A DNA stretch of 64,000 bases. Source: Mallotus nudiflorus. Its lineage: Eukaryota > Streptophyta > Magnoliopsida > Malpighiales > Euphorbiaceae. Of the stretch, positions 25,744-37,116 are shown one piece after another (within the stretch, counting starts at the first letter, position 1; every line of letters starts with the position of its first letter). The translations under genes and the position numbers were made by a program. Where the stretch lies: contig CANTUR010000166.1 of NCBI GenBank assembly GCA_947683625.1, forward strand, positions 6,961,001 through 7,025,000. Reading direction: 5' to 3'. Below the pieces are notes generated by a model that was not told where the DNA came from, did not search any database, and saw only the letters and a program-made list of their open reading frames with translations.

Positions 25744-28167
25744 CACCTTATTTGCCCACATTAAACCACATGCATTACATAATGTCCTTGGTCCAGCTGG
25801 CCCGCGACGCATTGCAGGAGTATTATTTTCACTAACGCCACAATGTTGACATCTCCGGACACTGAAAAACATTGCAGAAACAGAAAGTGGAGGTGTAGAA
25901 TTAAAGTTTTGTACCATAACTGAAAAACATCAATAACAAAAGCCATAAAAATAAAGTATTAAAGCCAGATTAAGCTTGCAACTCACACAGTTTCAGGACG
26001 AGGAGTACCATCCTGTAGGCAACTCTGTGCAGAGTCCCAACTTGAAGCACCCGAACTTTCTTTTAAGGACGCAAACTGCCCATTCTTTCGGTGCATCCTA
26101 ACAAGATAATAAAAAAAATTACTAACAATACATTTCTCCAAAGTGGTCAAAATCCCATAAAAAGTTGACATTAATGGGAATTTTGTCCTCTTCTTTTCCA
26201 GGAGAGTGCTGAAAACTCCCCAGTTGCCTCATCCTAGAGCAAAAACCATTGGTGAATCACAAAATTTCAATTTCTTTATGAATTTCTGAAATACATGGCA
26301 TTAAACAAACAAGTAAAATATGCTAACAAAGTTCATTCATGAGGAATCATTCCTTCATGCTTAACCACCAGCTGACCATATTATTCATAGTATTTATACA
26401 ACAAAAAATATCTCAAGGTCCATTCATCATGTCATTATGAGGAATCATTCCTTCATGCTTAACCACCAGCTGACCATATTATTCATAGTATTTATACAAC
26501 AAAAATATCTCAAGGTCCATTCATCAAGTCATTATAAAATTTCCATACATCTACTTTTTTCCACGGAAAATCCCAGGTTGGACCAATTAATAACAAATTA
26601 AGTTCTGTAATTTTCCATATCTAGCATAGGCTGTAAAGGGACAACACACAGTGGAGATGATTAACAGCCGACAAATATTGTAAATATGCAAAGGTGACTT
26701 CCTGAAAATAACCGCATTACCCTTGACAGACAATATCTAGAAAACTTTCTGCCTTTTGAGTTGACTAGATAAACTCTCCAACAATAACAATAAAACATAA
26801 CTCAAAAAAAAATAAAAATAAATAAATAATAGAAACACTCCCTAATTCTAAACTTTGAAGGCTCAATAAATCATCTTGTCAACATCTGATATGTATAGAT
26901 CCTAGCAAACTAACTTATTATTTAACAGAAACATCTACATCTAGAACATGAAAAAAAAAAAAAAAAAAATTCACAGTTTGCTTGCACCATACCTTTGTGC
27001 AACCTCTTTTCGCACAGTGTATCTTATTTTCTTGTCAAAACATCTCTCCTTCCGTTTCTCACGGAACCTAACAAGGGAGGCTATTCTTCGTGAAAGATTT
27101 GAGCGCTTTGGGGCATCACCTACACCCTAGAGGATATGGCAGAAAAGGCATAAACATTTGGCAGTGAAGAACTAATTAATCATGCTAGGTAATTGAAATT
27201 CAGAATTACCCTGTTATTTTGATCATAAGGGACTTCAATAGTAGGTACAGCAGTGGGTATGTCTCGTCCTCCCAGAAGCAAGAGCACTGCTTGCACCTGT
27301 TGTTCCCAGTCAAAACCAATATGTTCAACCAAAAAAAAAAACGAATACTCTAGACTAAGAAATTAAAGAGAAACTGCAACAGACTAGCAGAAAAAAAAAA
27401 GTTCAAGAACTAATAGTTGAAATCCAGTAAAAGAATGGGTCCAAGAACTAACTATACATAGTTTTGCAATCAAGTGCAAAAAGAAGGTTCTAGACATCCT
27501 CTGAAGCTACTACATATGTCCCACGCACATACATTCCTTAAAGTTTAGAATCTCGATCAGTGCATTTATATGTCATAAAACATCTTTAGCATACTAATAA
27601 GGGACTCGAATTAGGAACAAACACAGTTCATGATGCGTATGTGTGTAAAGTAGAAACAGACACAATATTGCTGAAAATAGAAGACAACAAAAAGAAAAGA
27701 AAATACACAAAAAGTAAGGAACTTTAATATCCAAAACAGTAGCAGTATCCAAAATTCACCTCAATTCTGCATAATTCTAAACAGAATTCTAACGCTCAAT
27801 AGCATAACAATTATGATAATTTCATAACAGGGAGAATCTATTTCATACAAAAAAAAGTACAGAAAATTGAAAAGGACAGGGAGAGAGAGACCTTCTCAGC
27901 GGTAACGGCAGGAAAAACATAAACTTCTCCTTCAAAAGAAAGAGTAAGTTCACTAGTTCTCGATGCCATAATCACTCGACCACCTCCACCACCATGCTCC
28001 GCGATGTTCACACCGGAATTCAACCGAGTAGGAGTATCTTGAGCGTCATCGATGGAATCACCGTCTTCGTATTCACCCCCATCGTCATCATCCTCGATCT
28101 GTATCGGAGGTCCCACGTGTTCCTCATAGGGACGAGCCTGCAGTGGCTGTGGATTCGCAGCCGCCAT
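23373..28167 (-). CDS. ZML: TIFY-CCT-GATA transcription factor (ZIM-like, ZML type), copy A
   Basis: Nuclear DNA-binding regulator of the plant ZIM/ZML group (GATA24/25/28 class). Exon 1 encodes an acidic N-terminus and the TIFY region (LTLSFEGEVYVF), continued in exon 2 (VQAVLLLLGG). Exon 3 encodes a CCT domain (RFREKRKERCFDKKIRYTVR). Exon 5 encodes a class-C GATA finger of pattern C-X2-C-X20-C-X2-C (CQHC..CNAC). The last exons give the conserved acidic tail EPLVELANPSDTDLDIPANF. Exons, in transcript order: 28167-27892, 27296-27210, 27126-26993, 26097-25987, 25861-25747, 25374-25315, 24891-24826, uncertain 24758-24660, 24307-24227, 23438-23373. Without the uncertain exon the protein is 331 residues, with it about 364. 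That exon (ending SKAVTEGSNNPSVNPE) has a good donor but no acceptor that is both strong and in phase. Upstream lies a tandem paralogue in the same orientation. Confidence 0.88.
25713..25742. repeat. (TAA)10 microsatellite beside a splice donor
   Basis: Ten perfect TAA units. On the minus strand the repeat begins at the fifth base of the intron that follows the GATA zinc-finger exon (exon end 25747, donor gtgg then ttattatt). The donor itself is a weak match after GT. Confidence 0.95.
26341..26536. repeat. 98-bp tandem duplication in a ZML intron
   Basis: The block starting GAGGAATCATTCCTTCATGC at 26341 recurs at 26439 with a 98-bp period and only a few differences. It lies in the intron between the CCT exon (ends 26993) and the next exon (starts 26097). 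Confidence 0.88.
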
Positions 28168-29978
28168 AAATAAAACCTAAAACCTCCACTCACCGACCGT
28201 CCGTCGCGGAAAACTGAAACCCTAAGCTGTAAGGTGGTTGTTGCTAGATGAAGCTACCTGTTTCATTGAATACACTTTCCAATTTTTTTCAGAAAAGAAA
28301 AAATCGTTTTGTTTATGTTAGGGTTTTGAACTTGGAATTAATAAATATCTGAGGAGTGGAGAAGCTTCGGTTAGCTTCGAAAATGGAAGAAGAAGAGGAA
28401 GAAGCAGAAGAAGCAGGCAGGTAACTTTTAACTTAAAATAGGTAAAGAAATTGCAGGGGGTGAGTGCACTCGTGTTTCCTTGAAAACTCCCTTTTTGGAA
28501 ATTTAATTAAAAAAAAAACGTTTTTTTTTTAATTTTTTTTAATTTTTAATTAATTAATTAATTTATATATTTTTTAATTTCCGATTCATTAGGAGTGTCT
28601 GTATTTGTATTGCAGAAATTTTTATTTTATACATATAAACAAAAAAAATTATTCATATATATATAGTAACAGTTAGTAAATTTTACCCTATTGATTAAAA
28701 AAAAGCTATTCAAAATATATAAAGGACAGTAAATTTTGAATGAATAAAATTTATTAAATTTGTAGATTTAAATACGAAATAAAAATATAAGCTCACTAAA
28801 GTTGGAGCACTTTTTAAGTATTTGGTTCAATGGTGGCGTGGATGGGGGTGGGATCCATGGGAGTGATGGTTCACATGGAATGTGAGCGGAGTATAGTGTA
28901 GGATAATATGGGTGGATTAAACTAGTTTTTTTTTTATGAAATGATTAACGATAGAATAGGAAGAGGAGGATGATGTACGTGGTTCCCACAAGAAAGTAAG
29001 GTTTTGGATGATGATCCAACGGCTGGTGTTGATGATGGGAAGTATGCGGTGGTGATTATCAATTTGTTCATGTTAGTGCTTCCAAATAACAATTCAAGGG
29101 GCAGAAATGATCCTTTCGAAATTACAGTAATGGATGTATAAATAAAGGGGGAATAACGGTGGATAAGATACTGGGCCACCCTCATTTGTTTGGTTATAGG
29201 TAAATGCAGATTGTAGCGCGGAGAAAAATAGTGTGATGTATGTAAATTCAGGTAGGTCAGATTCCACTTTTTATCGAGAAGAAATTAAATAAACATGGTA
29301 AGCGAAGCCAGTTCAGAGGAGTTAAATAGACTCGAGGATGACTCACCACATGTTAATGGGTTGAAACAGTTAACTTGGTTTGGTTACCGATCTTCAGTAT
29401 CACTTCTTTGTAACTTATTAGTGGAAGCAAAGTATATTCAAAGCACAGAAAGCAACATTCCCCCAAGTGCTGCTGCTGTTGCCTAAAATATAAAATCAGA
29501 TCCTTACCTAAAAGGAATTCTGTGCGCTTTAATTCCCGGATCTGGAAAGTGCCTTTCTGCCAAGCTGATATTGAACTTGACCAATTACAATTTCACATAC
29601 ATTAACAATGCGCCCACGCACTCCTCATCACAACTTTTGTGTAGTTTAGTGAAAAGGACCATATGTTGGGGGAGATTTAGCATATCAAAGCATTTGGTAT
29701 ATAAAATTACCAATGATAAGTGAGTGAAGCTTTATGTGATACATCCGGCATAAAAATTCTCAATGAGGCAAATCTCATTCAAAGTACCAAGAAATGAAGA
29801 GATACCCTCATCCTCATGTATTGATGATGACACTATAATATCTGTACATTACACAGAACAAGCTGAAAGAAATTTACTAGAAAATCTTCAACTTGGATCA
29901 GTGCCTGCTGCTCTGGCTGTTCTTGTGAGGCAACTTGAAAACTTAATGCTCTGTTTTAAACCTGAGTCATCACCACTT
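28168..29978. other. Intergenic region between the two ZML genes
   Basis: It holds the promoter and leader of copy A (near 28168-28450, with an A/GA-rich stretch at 28380-28420) and the 3' flank of copy B. An AT-rich block with A/T runs spans about 28490-28790. Open frames at 28934-29185 and 29295-29486 show no recognisable motif and are not called genes. Confidence 0.55.
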
Positions 29979-32900
29979 TTAATAAGTAACAAGATTGTTA
30001 TGTGTATGGATGGCATTGCCTGAGTCCGAGTCATTTGCTTCAGCTTCACCCTACTCCAGAGACCCAATGGAAAGAGCACAGCTTGTAAAATGCATAAACT
30101 GTATGCATATAACAAAGCAGAACCAAGAAATCATATAAATAACAATTCAGGAATGTACCTGCTCCATGGGAGTCAAAGAATGATCCTGAGATTTCTTGGA
30201 CAGATCTCTCAAAGTTCCCTGCAAAGTTCTTATTTTTATCAAAACAGAATGCAATGTTGATTTAAATGTGATCGAAAGTAAAATCCCAGCAGAAACCTTC
30301 CCACAATACATGTGAAAAAATTTTAGATAAATGCAAATATAAAATTCTACAAGCATAAACCTTCCACAAAAAAAAATGTCCCATTTGAAGATATCTTGCT
30401 TAAAAAATCCTTTTAAATGCCTGCACAGCCTAGAGTTCATGATTCTCCATTTTGCCACAAATGTTGTGTCAAAATTGATTTTATTCATTTCCATAAATTT
30501 CATATGCACATACTTCCCCACAAGTGCATTAGCTAAAGCATGGCAATGAATGCCACTTCCACCTTCTGCAATTTTGATCATTCTTTGTATTGCACTTCAT
30601 ACATTTCCAGGCATCTATTCTTGCAACCTCATCTTGGTAAGTTTGTGAGTACATTTTCTCTTTCCCCCATTGTCCAAAATGCACTGGTGGATAGCACAGC
30701 TGGCTAAACTGTGGTTTCCTAGAGCAATGCATCTGAGACATCCTCCCTGATCCTTTTTTATAACAGAACTTAGGCATTGAGTGATTCTGAAAGACACTTC
30801 TCCATCTAGTTTAAAACTCATTTCATTTTCTCTTGCCTTGATAGAATTGTAATGCATGTATTCTCTTTTAGTCAAACAATAATTGAATGCAATTCGATTT
30901 CTCCATTTGGCAAATTCAAAACAATGGAAGTATTCAAACTTCTTAGAACAATCAGAAGCAGAGCTTAGAAATGAAATAAGAAATCAATTAAACATACCAC
31001 ATCTCCTTCAAAGAAGTATTCATAAAGAAATATGCACGCATTGAAATGTTTATATTCACAAAAGAAAAGAGATGGATATAAGCAATTCCTACAGCACCAA
31101 CTTAAATAGCCTTGTCTCTAAATTTCAATCATGTATTCTAAAGCAACTATGAGCTAACTAAGTATTCACCACAAAAATAAGGTTATAAATGATATGTAAC
31201 CTGCCATTGGAAAGCTAAAGCATGCCAGCTAATAATGACTAAAAGGATCAAGCAGTCCTAGTTGACTTGATAATTATGTAGCTTATGGTGCTTTAATATA
31301 AGCAAAAGTTTCTTGTTATTGGACTGTTGAGCTCAATCTCAGCTTGTTAGCTCATTAAATGATCACCAAGCTTATCTCAAATTAGCATTTGGAACTTAGA
31401 AGCCTGCCACTCATTAATATGACAACTTTGAAAAATAATAGTATCTCTGCACATGCATGCACCAAATACAGGATGAGAAGCTTATCTTTTGAGGAACTAA
31501 AAGGGGAAAAGAAAAAGGAGAGGAGAGGTTAATATCCATAACATCAATCCTCAAATTTCTTTCCACTTTGTTAGTGTAGTAGCATACCCCATCTTGCTTT
31601 TTGTTTTTTTTTATGCATTTCATGTCCTCACCTAACAAGCCTTAACAATGTCAATGACAAACTGTAAGGCTCAAGAACATATGCATGATTTATGTTGATA
31701 ACCATATGTCAATGGCAGCGCACAGCGACATGTCTATAGTTCTAACCAAGATCAATGATAGTCGGGGGATGTTCACAGGGCTGACATTCATTATGGAACA
31801 ACTGTATCAACAAATAATCTTAAAAGAAAAAAACAGCAGCAATCACGTGAACCAGTATTGTACAGGATGAAAATACCAAGGTATTGTACAGGATTATCGA
31901 TTTTTTATTCTCAAACAGCATATGAGAATGTAAACATGTGCCAAGTTTCCAACTTAGAAAAACATGAAATGTAGACACATAAAAAAACCTTAAATACCAA
32001 AATGCACAGGACTATCAACTTTTATTCTCAAACAGTAAATGCAAATGTAAACATGTGCAAATCCAACTTAGAAAGACATGAAAGTTAGACAAACAAAAAG
32101 AAAAGCACAATGCAAAAAAAAATGGAGATCTGTGAATTAAGTACATATAGATACTAACCCTGTTCGCCCAAAAAAGCCCACAAGCATTGCAAAGTGATCT
32201 AGGACCAGATGGACCACGCCGCATCATTGGGGTCGATTTTGAACTAATTCCACAATGTGTACACCTAGAGGGTGCAACCACAAGGGAAACACTTAATCTT
32301 CTCAAAATTTTCTATGAGAACAAAAATTATTGTCAATTATAAAAAGATATAAACATTAAGGCAATTTAAGCCTCAAACTCATTGGGGTTGATTTTGAACT
32401 AATGCCACAATGTGTACACCTAGAAGGTGAAACCACAGGAGAAACACTTAAATCTTTTCAAAATTTTCTTTGAGAACAAAAATTATTGTCAATTATAGCA
32501 AGATATAAACATTAAGGCAATTTAAGCCTCAAATGAAGAAGGAAAATGTAGTGTTAAAAATCTGGTGACGTGAAAAAAATTCACATTTACCAGAATTTTC
32601 CCTTTTCTTTCCCTCTATTGCTTTCACAATCCACCAGTTTACACAAGATCTTGCCTTTTGGTTAATAGGAGTTCAAATTATTATGCATAAGCATAACTTA
32701 CGAGGTTTCCAGCTGGCTATCATCTTGACCGGAATCCTGGCCACTAACCCAGCCATATGATCCATCTGACTTCTTTGAAGAGGTAAATTGACCTTTGTTA
32801 CGCTGCATTCTGATGTAATAACACAAATACAAAACAGATATCAAGATAAAAGGGGAGGTAACACAAGATCAAAATCAATTATTAATTCACATTCAACAAT

Positions 32901-34103
32901 AGGCTTGGCCACTCTAAATAATCAAGTTTTCCAACTCAATGCTCTATATAGTACTCTTAACCACGACATGATCCAATGAATCCATCATAGCTTCAACTTT
33001 TAAACAAGGTTTGATAATATATGTTACAAAACTGTTTATGTTGCCAATTGGTAGTTCTACCCTAGCCTTTTAATCATTAACAATACTAAATATCTTGCAA
33101 GTACCAATCAGTTGCTTAAAATTTCTCTATAAAAACTTGCCAAAAATGTCAAAATCTAACAAGCAAATTAATAACTCGAGCAACAATGTAACTAGTAGCA
33201 AAATTCAAAAATATAACCACACCTGAGAGCAACCTCTTGACGAACACTATATCTAACTTTCTTGTCAAAATTCCGTTCTTTCCTTTTCTGCCGAAACCGA
33301 TTTAATGAGGCAGCTCTTTGAGGCTGAGTACAGCGTGGATAGTCTATAACAGCACCCTAGAGTAAATGAAGTTTTTAGATAACTAAGGAATAGTAATAAT
33401 AAGTCCAGAAAAGAAAAAAAAAAAAATTCAGATACAGTCTTGTGCTTAGGAACATACCCTTTGGTTTTGAGATGCAACTTCCAGTCCGTGAGGACCAGAA
33501 GTTAGTTCACATCCTCCCAATAGTAACAACACTGCTTGAACCTATAATCAAAAATAGCAAAACAGCATATAATCCAAACGCAATCCAAAATTACAAATGA
33601 GCCAAACTGAATTTAGCTATCAATAATGCTAATTGTAATAAAAAGTATATAACTGAAACTCTTAGCATTTCAAAATGTGCTCAATAAAGTAAAAAATTTT
33701 GCTGTTTTCATTTAAAATGTACATATTTAAGCATAAAGTGTGCAATTTTTTTATCAGCTAATTATTTTCAAGTACTAACATAACACTAAAAAAGCCCTAA
33801 TTTAAAAAAATTAACTACCTTGTCGGGTGTAACAGCATCAAAAACATAAACTTGACCGCGAAATGTTAATGTGAGCTGATTTGAAACATCGTCGGTACGC
33901 TGTATAGCAAGTTCGGAGCCAGGAACAGTGTTAGGAACATAAACAGAATCGTGTGAAATATCTTCTTCTAATACGACGCCAGTAGCATTGCCATCCTCAT
34001 AACGTATATGATGGTGGTCAATGGAATCGGCGGCAGTGCCGTCTTCTTCATCACCGGTGGGAGTAGGGATCTGGTGATGAACATTCATAGACTGCGAATA
34101 CAT
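29979..34103 (-). CDS. ZML: TIFY-CCT-GATA transcription factor (ZIM-like, ZML type), copy B
   Basis: Tandem paralogue of copy A with the same domain order: TIFY region (LTLTFRGQVYVF, exons 1-2), CCT domain (RFRQKRKERNFDKKVRYSVR, exon 3) and a C-X2-C-X20-C-X2-C GATA finger (CTHC..CNAC, exon 5). Exons, in transcript order: 34103-33819, 33541-33458, 33356-33223, 32809-32702, 32264-32159, 30218-30159, 30050-29979. All phases agree, giving 282 residues. Exon 3 (134 nt) and the GTLRDLSK exon (60 nt) have exactly the same lengths as in copy A, which supports duplication of one ancestral gene. It lacks copy A's LANPSDTD-type tail and instead ends in an Asn/Asp-rich segment at NNLVTY. The intron before exon 5 carries a duplicated half-copy of that exon. 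The gene is divergent from the UGT gene, 1.5 kb away. Confidence 0.88.
32224..32533. repeat. 155-bp tandem duplication copying half of the GATA zinc-finger exon
   Basis: The segment 32224-32377 is repeated at 32379-32533 with a 155-bp offset and about a dozen differences by eye. The first unit contains the first 41 nt of the zinc-finger exon (32264-32224), its splice acceptor and 113 nt of intron. The second unit, upstream in the transcript, therefore holds a copy of the acceptor and the same 41 nt at 32419-32379, but not the rest of the finger. Confidence 0.9.
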
Positions 34104-34941
34104 TGGCTAATCACAAATATAATAAAGGGATTTTGAAGCATCACAGAGAGGGAAAAAAAAAAAAAGAAGGAAAATTAGGGCAATTTTTACAAAAAACCCT
34201 AACCCTAATTAAGTGAGTTAAAAAGCAACAAAAAAAAAAACAAAAAGAATTATGAGAGGGAAGTTAGGGAGTGAATTTTGTGAGATGTGATGTGCCGCCG
34301 CTGTGCCTTGGGCGTGAGGTGCCGTACAATTTGTCGTGTTGGTTTTATTCGACGAACGACTCGAGGTGGTGCGTTTTGGGCCTTAAGAAAGAAGATGGTT
34401 AAGCTATTGGACTCAACCCTAAAATGAATCGAATAATGTTGGGTGCTTGAAAAATGAAGTTAGGCTTCACAAAAATCAACCAGTTAGTTCAAACTTAGAA
34501 TGGTCGACAGTTGGTTTGAAGTTTTTTTAAATGGAATTTTTTTATTTGATTATAGTTTAGAAAAATAAAAATTCAAGAATCGATAATATAACAAAACTGA
34601 TATTAGCAATTTCTGATTTAAAATTTTATTAAGACATTGTAATAAATTTTGATATTATTAAGAATATTTTGAGATAAAAAAGTATATATATATGAATTTT
34701 ACATTTCATTGGTAGATTTTACGAGATTTGTCATTAATAATTTTAATTTTTTTATTTATTATTTTTTTATTAAACCGATTAAATTGATCATCCAAACGAT
34801 TTCAAATATTATTGATTTGAATAATTTTTAATGTGAAGAGTTCTCATATTTAAAAACTAATTTTTATTGATTTGATTAAAAATTTAAATTTTAAACTGAT
34901 GAATTTAAAAAAATTTAAATCATAAACACCCCTAAATGAAG

Positions 34942-34976
<35 letters not shown>

Positions 34977-35600
34977 CGTTATTATAATAAATATAAATTA
35001 ATATTTACCTTATATAAATTCAATTAATTAAATTTATTTATTTCATACAATATTCATTATGTATATAATCGTTCATAAAATTTAAATCAATTGATTCAAA
35101 TAGAGACATATAGAACTTTTATAATATTAAAAAATTATTTTTTAACTATAAAATTTATATTTGCAGCGTCTCAAAATTTAAACATATTAAATTTGTTAAA
35201 CTATTGGTAGATACATTAAATTAATTATTAGAATATTTTCATGTTTTTATTCGAATCCAAGCTGAAGTACAATGTATTCCATAGCCTTTGAAGTTTGAAT
35301 GTCTTTGAAAAAAAAAAAAAATTATCTTTTATTAAAATTAACAGTAGCGACAAATAAGCTAAACAATGCCACGCCGAGGAAAAAAATTTTACGCAAAGAG
35401 TCCAAACAGTCAACAATGCCGCCCGTTGAAATGATGAGCAGATGAACTTGCAAGATTTCAAGATAACTGATCACTCTTCAATTTTGACCTTCCTATTATT
35501 TTATTCTATCCATTAATTATTGGAGTTGAAGGAGCCGGCGATTAACAGGGCAGAAAATCCGCTACCGATTCAGAGGAAGAAAAAAATATACTGGGCTGCC
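34104..35600. other. Divergent intergenic region between ZML copy B and the UGT gene
   Basis: Very AT-rich, about 1.5 kb, with gene starts facing outward on both sides, so it must hold both promoters. It includes a (TA)16 run at 34943-34974. No coding sequence is recognised. The open frame extended leftward from the UGT to 35520 begins with TTG, not ATG. Confidence 0.6.
34943..34974. repeat. (TA)16 microsatellite
   Basis: Thirty-two bases of perfect TA dinucleotide repeat in the divergent promoter region. Confidence 0.95.
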
Positions 35601-37001
35601 ATGGAAAACAGCAACAAGCTTCATGTAGTAGTGTTTCCATGGCTAGCCATGGGACATCTGATACCGTTTCTCAGATTCTCCTACATCTTAGCTCAAAAGG
35701 GTCACAAAGTTTCTTTCATTTCAACGCCAAGAAACCTCCATAGACTTCCCAAGATACCCAAACATCTATCTTCTTCCATTTCATTAGTATCACTTCCCTT
35801 ACCTTCTGTACCAGGACTACCAACTGATGCAGAGACTACTACAGACATACCCTACACTAAACAGCAGCTACTAAAGAAAGCTTTTGATTTGCTTGAACCT
35901 CCATTAACTACTTTTCTTGAATCCACAAAACCAGATTGGATTGTTTACGATTATGCTTCTCACTGGTTGCCATCTGTAGCTTCCAAGGTTGGTATCTCTA
36001 GCGCCTTTTTTAGTCTCTTCACTGCCGCAACACTGTCCTTCGTTGGCCCGCCATCGTTGTTGATGATAAACGGTGGGGAATCTCGGCCAACAGCTGAACA
36101 CTTCACGATCGTACCCAGATGGGTCCCCTTCGAATCCAATGTTGTGTATCGCACCCATGAAGTGACCAAGTATATAGAGAAAACGGAAGAGGATGAAACA
36201 GGACCGAATGATACGGTTCGGTTTGGTTTTGCAGCTGGAAAGGCTGATGTTGTTATTATCAGAAGCTCCCCGGAGTTTGAACGGGAATGGTTTGACCTCT
36301 ACAGCAAAATGAGCGAGAAACCAATCATTCCACTCGGGTTCTTGCCTCCACTGGCAGCAGAAGAAGCTGAAAGTGATAAAGGTTGGCCTGATATTAAGGA
36401 ATGGTTGGACAAAAAGGAACCGGGGTCAGTTGTATATGTTGCGTTAGGTACTGAGGCTGCTTTGACTAGGGAAGATGTGAGCGAGTTGGCTCTTGGCATG
36501 GAGAAGTCAAGTTCACCTTTCTTTTGGGTCCTCAAGGACCCACCTGGAACAAGTCAGAACGTGCTGGATATGCTGCCGGATGGGTTCCGGGATCGAGTTA
36601 AGGATCGTGGGATTGTCTATCATGGATGGGCTCCGCAGTTGAAGATACTGAGTCACGACTCAGTTGGGGTCTTCTTGACTCACTGCGGTTGGAACTCAGT
36701 GATTGAAGGACTCTCACTGGGAAGGGTTTTGATTCTGTTTCCGGTTTTGAATGATCAAGGGCTTAATGCAAGGTTGTTACATGGGAAAAAACTTGGGTTA
36801 GAGATACCAAGGAATGAGCTAGATGGGGCATTCACTTCCGACTCAGTGGCTGAGTTGGTTAGAAAGGCAAAAGTAGATGACTCGGCAAGGGAGATGAGAA
36901 ACCTATTTGGGGATAGAGATAGGAACGGCCGATTTGCTGAAGGGGTTGTTCATCATCTGGAAGAAAAAGGGATGTCTCATGGCCATAAGGGCGAAAAATA
37001 A
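35601..37001 (+). CDS. UDP-glycosyltransferase, UGT91-type (group A)
   Basis: Intronless gene of 466 residues, the usual size for the family. It transfers a sugar from a UDP-sugar to a small molecule in the cytosol; the UGT91 clade often adds a second sugar to an existing glycoside (for example rhamnose or glucose). The N-terminus HVVVFPWLAMGHLIPF carries the catalytic His (H19), and VYDYASHW carries the partner Asp (D117). The 44-residue PSPG donor-binding box runs from W343 to Q386, with HCGWNS at 361-366, E369 and the final D385-Q386. The ATG at 35601 was chosen over the in-frame extension to 35520 because that begins with TTG and the family motif starts only eight residues after this ATG. 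Annotation resembles UGT91C1 or putative UDP-rhamnose:rhamnosyltransferase. The sugar donor and acceptor cannot be told from sequence. Confidence 0.93.
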   Translation: MENSNKLHVVVFPWLAMGHLIPFLRFSYILAQKGHKVSFISTPRNLHRLPKIPKHLSSSISLVSLPLPSVPGLPTDAETTTDIPYTKQQLLKKAFDLLEPPLTTFLESTKPDWIVYDYASHWLPSVASKVGISSAFFSLFTAATLSFVGPPSLLMINGGESRPTAEHFTIVPRWVPFESNVVYRTHEVTKYIEKTEEDETGPNDTVRFGFAAGKADVVIIRSSPEFEREWFDLYSKMSEKPIIPLGFLPPLAAEEAESDKGWPDIKEWLDKKEPGSVVYVALGTEAALTREDVSELALGMEKSSSPFFWVLKDPPGTSQNVLDMLPDGFRDRVKDRGIVYHGWAPQLKILSHDSVGVFLTHCGWNSVIEGLSLGRVLILFPVLNDQGLNARLLHGKKLGLEIPRNELDGAFTSDSVAELVRKAKVDDSAREMRNLFGDRDRNGRFAEGVVHHLEEKGMSHGHKGEK

Positions 37002-37110
37002 GGCATCATTTCACAGCTGTGGCAAAATAATCAATTAATCGTAGCAATCCATCAAATATTAAACGCTTGAATTGTCTGTTTGAAATTGCGATTGCTCTCC
37101 AGACTACCGC

Positions 37111-37116
37111 AATAAA
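37111..37116 (+). terminator. Candidate poly(A) signal of the UGT gene
   Basis: AATAAA lies 110 bases after the UGT stop codon, at a typical distance. Confidence 0.5.

Noticed and set aside
29763..30023. 86-codon plus-strand frame
   Set aside because: It overlaps the last exon of ZML copy B on the opposite strand and shows no family motif, so it is a shadow or chance frame.
35520..35600. N-terminal extension of the UGT
   Set aside because: It starts with TTG rather than ATG, is not conserved in this family, and a proper ATG at 35601 sits eight residues before the conserved motif.
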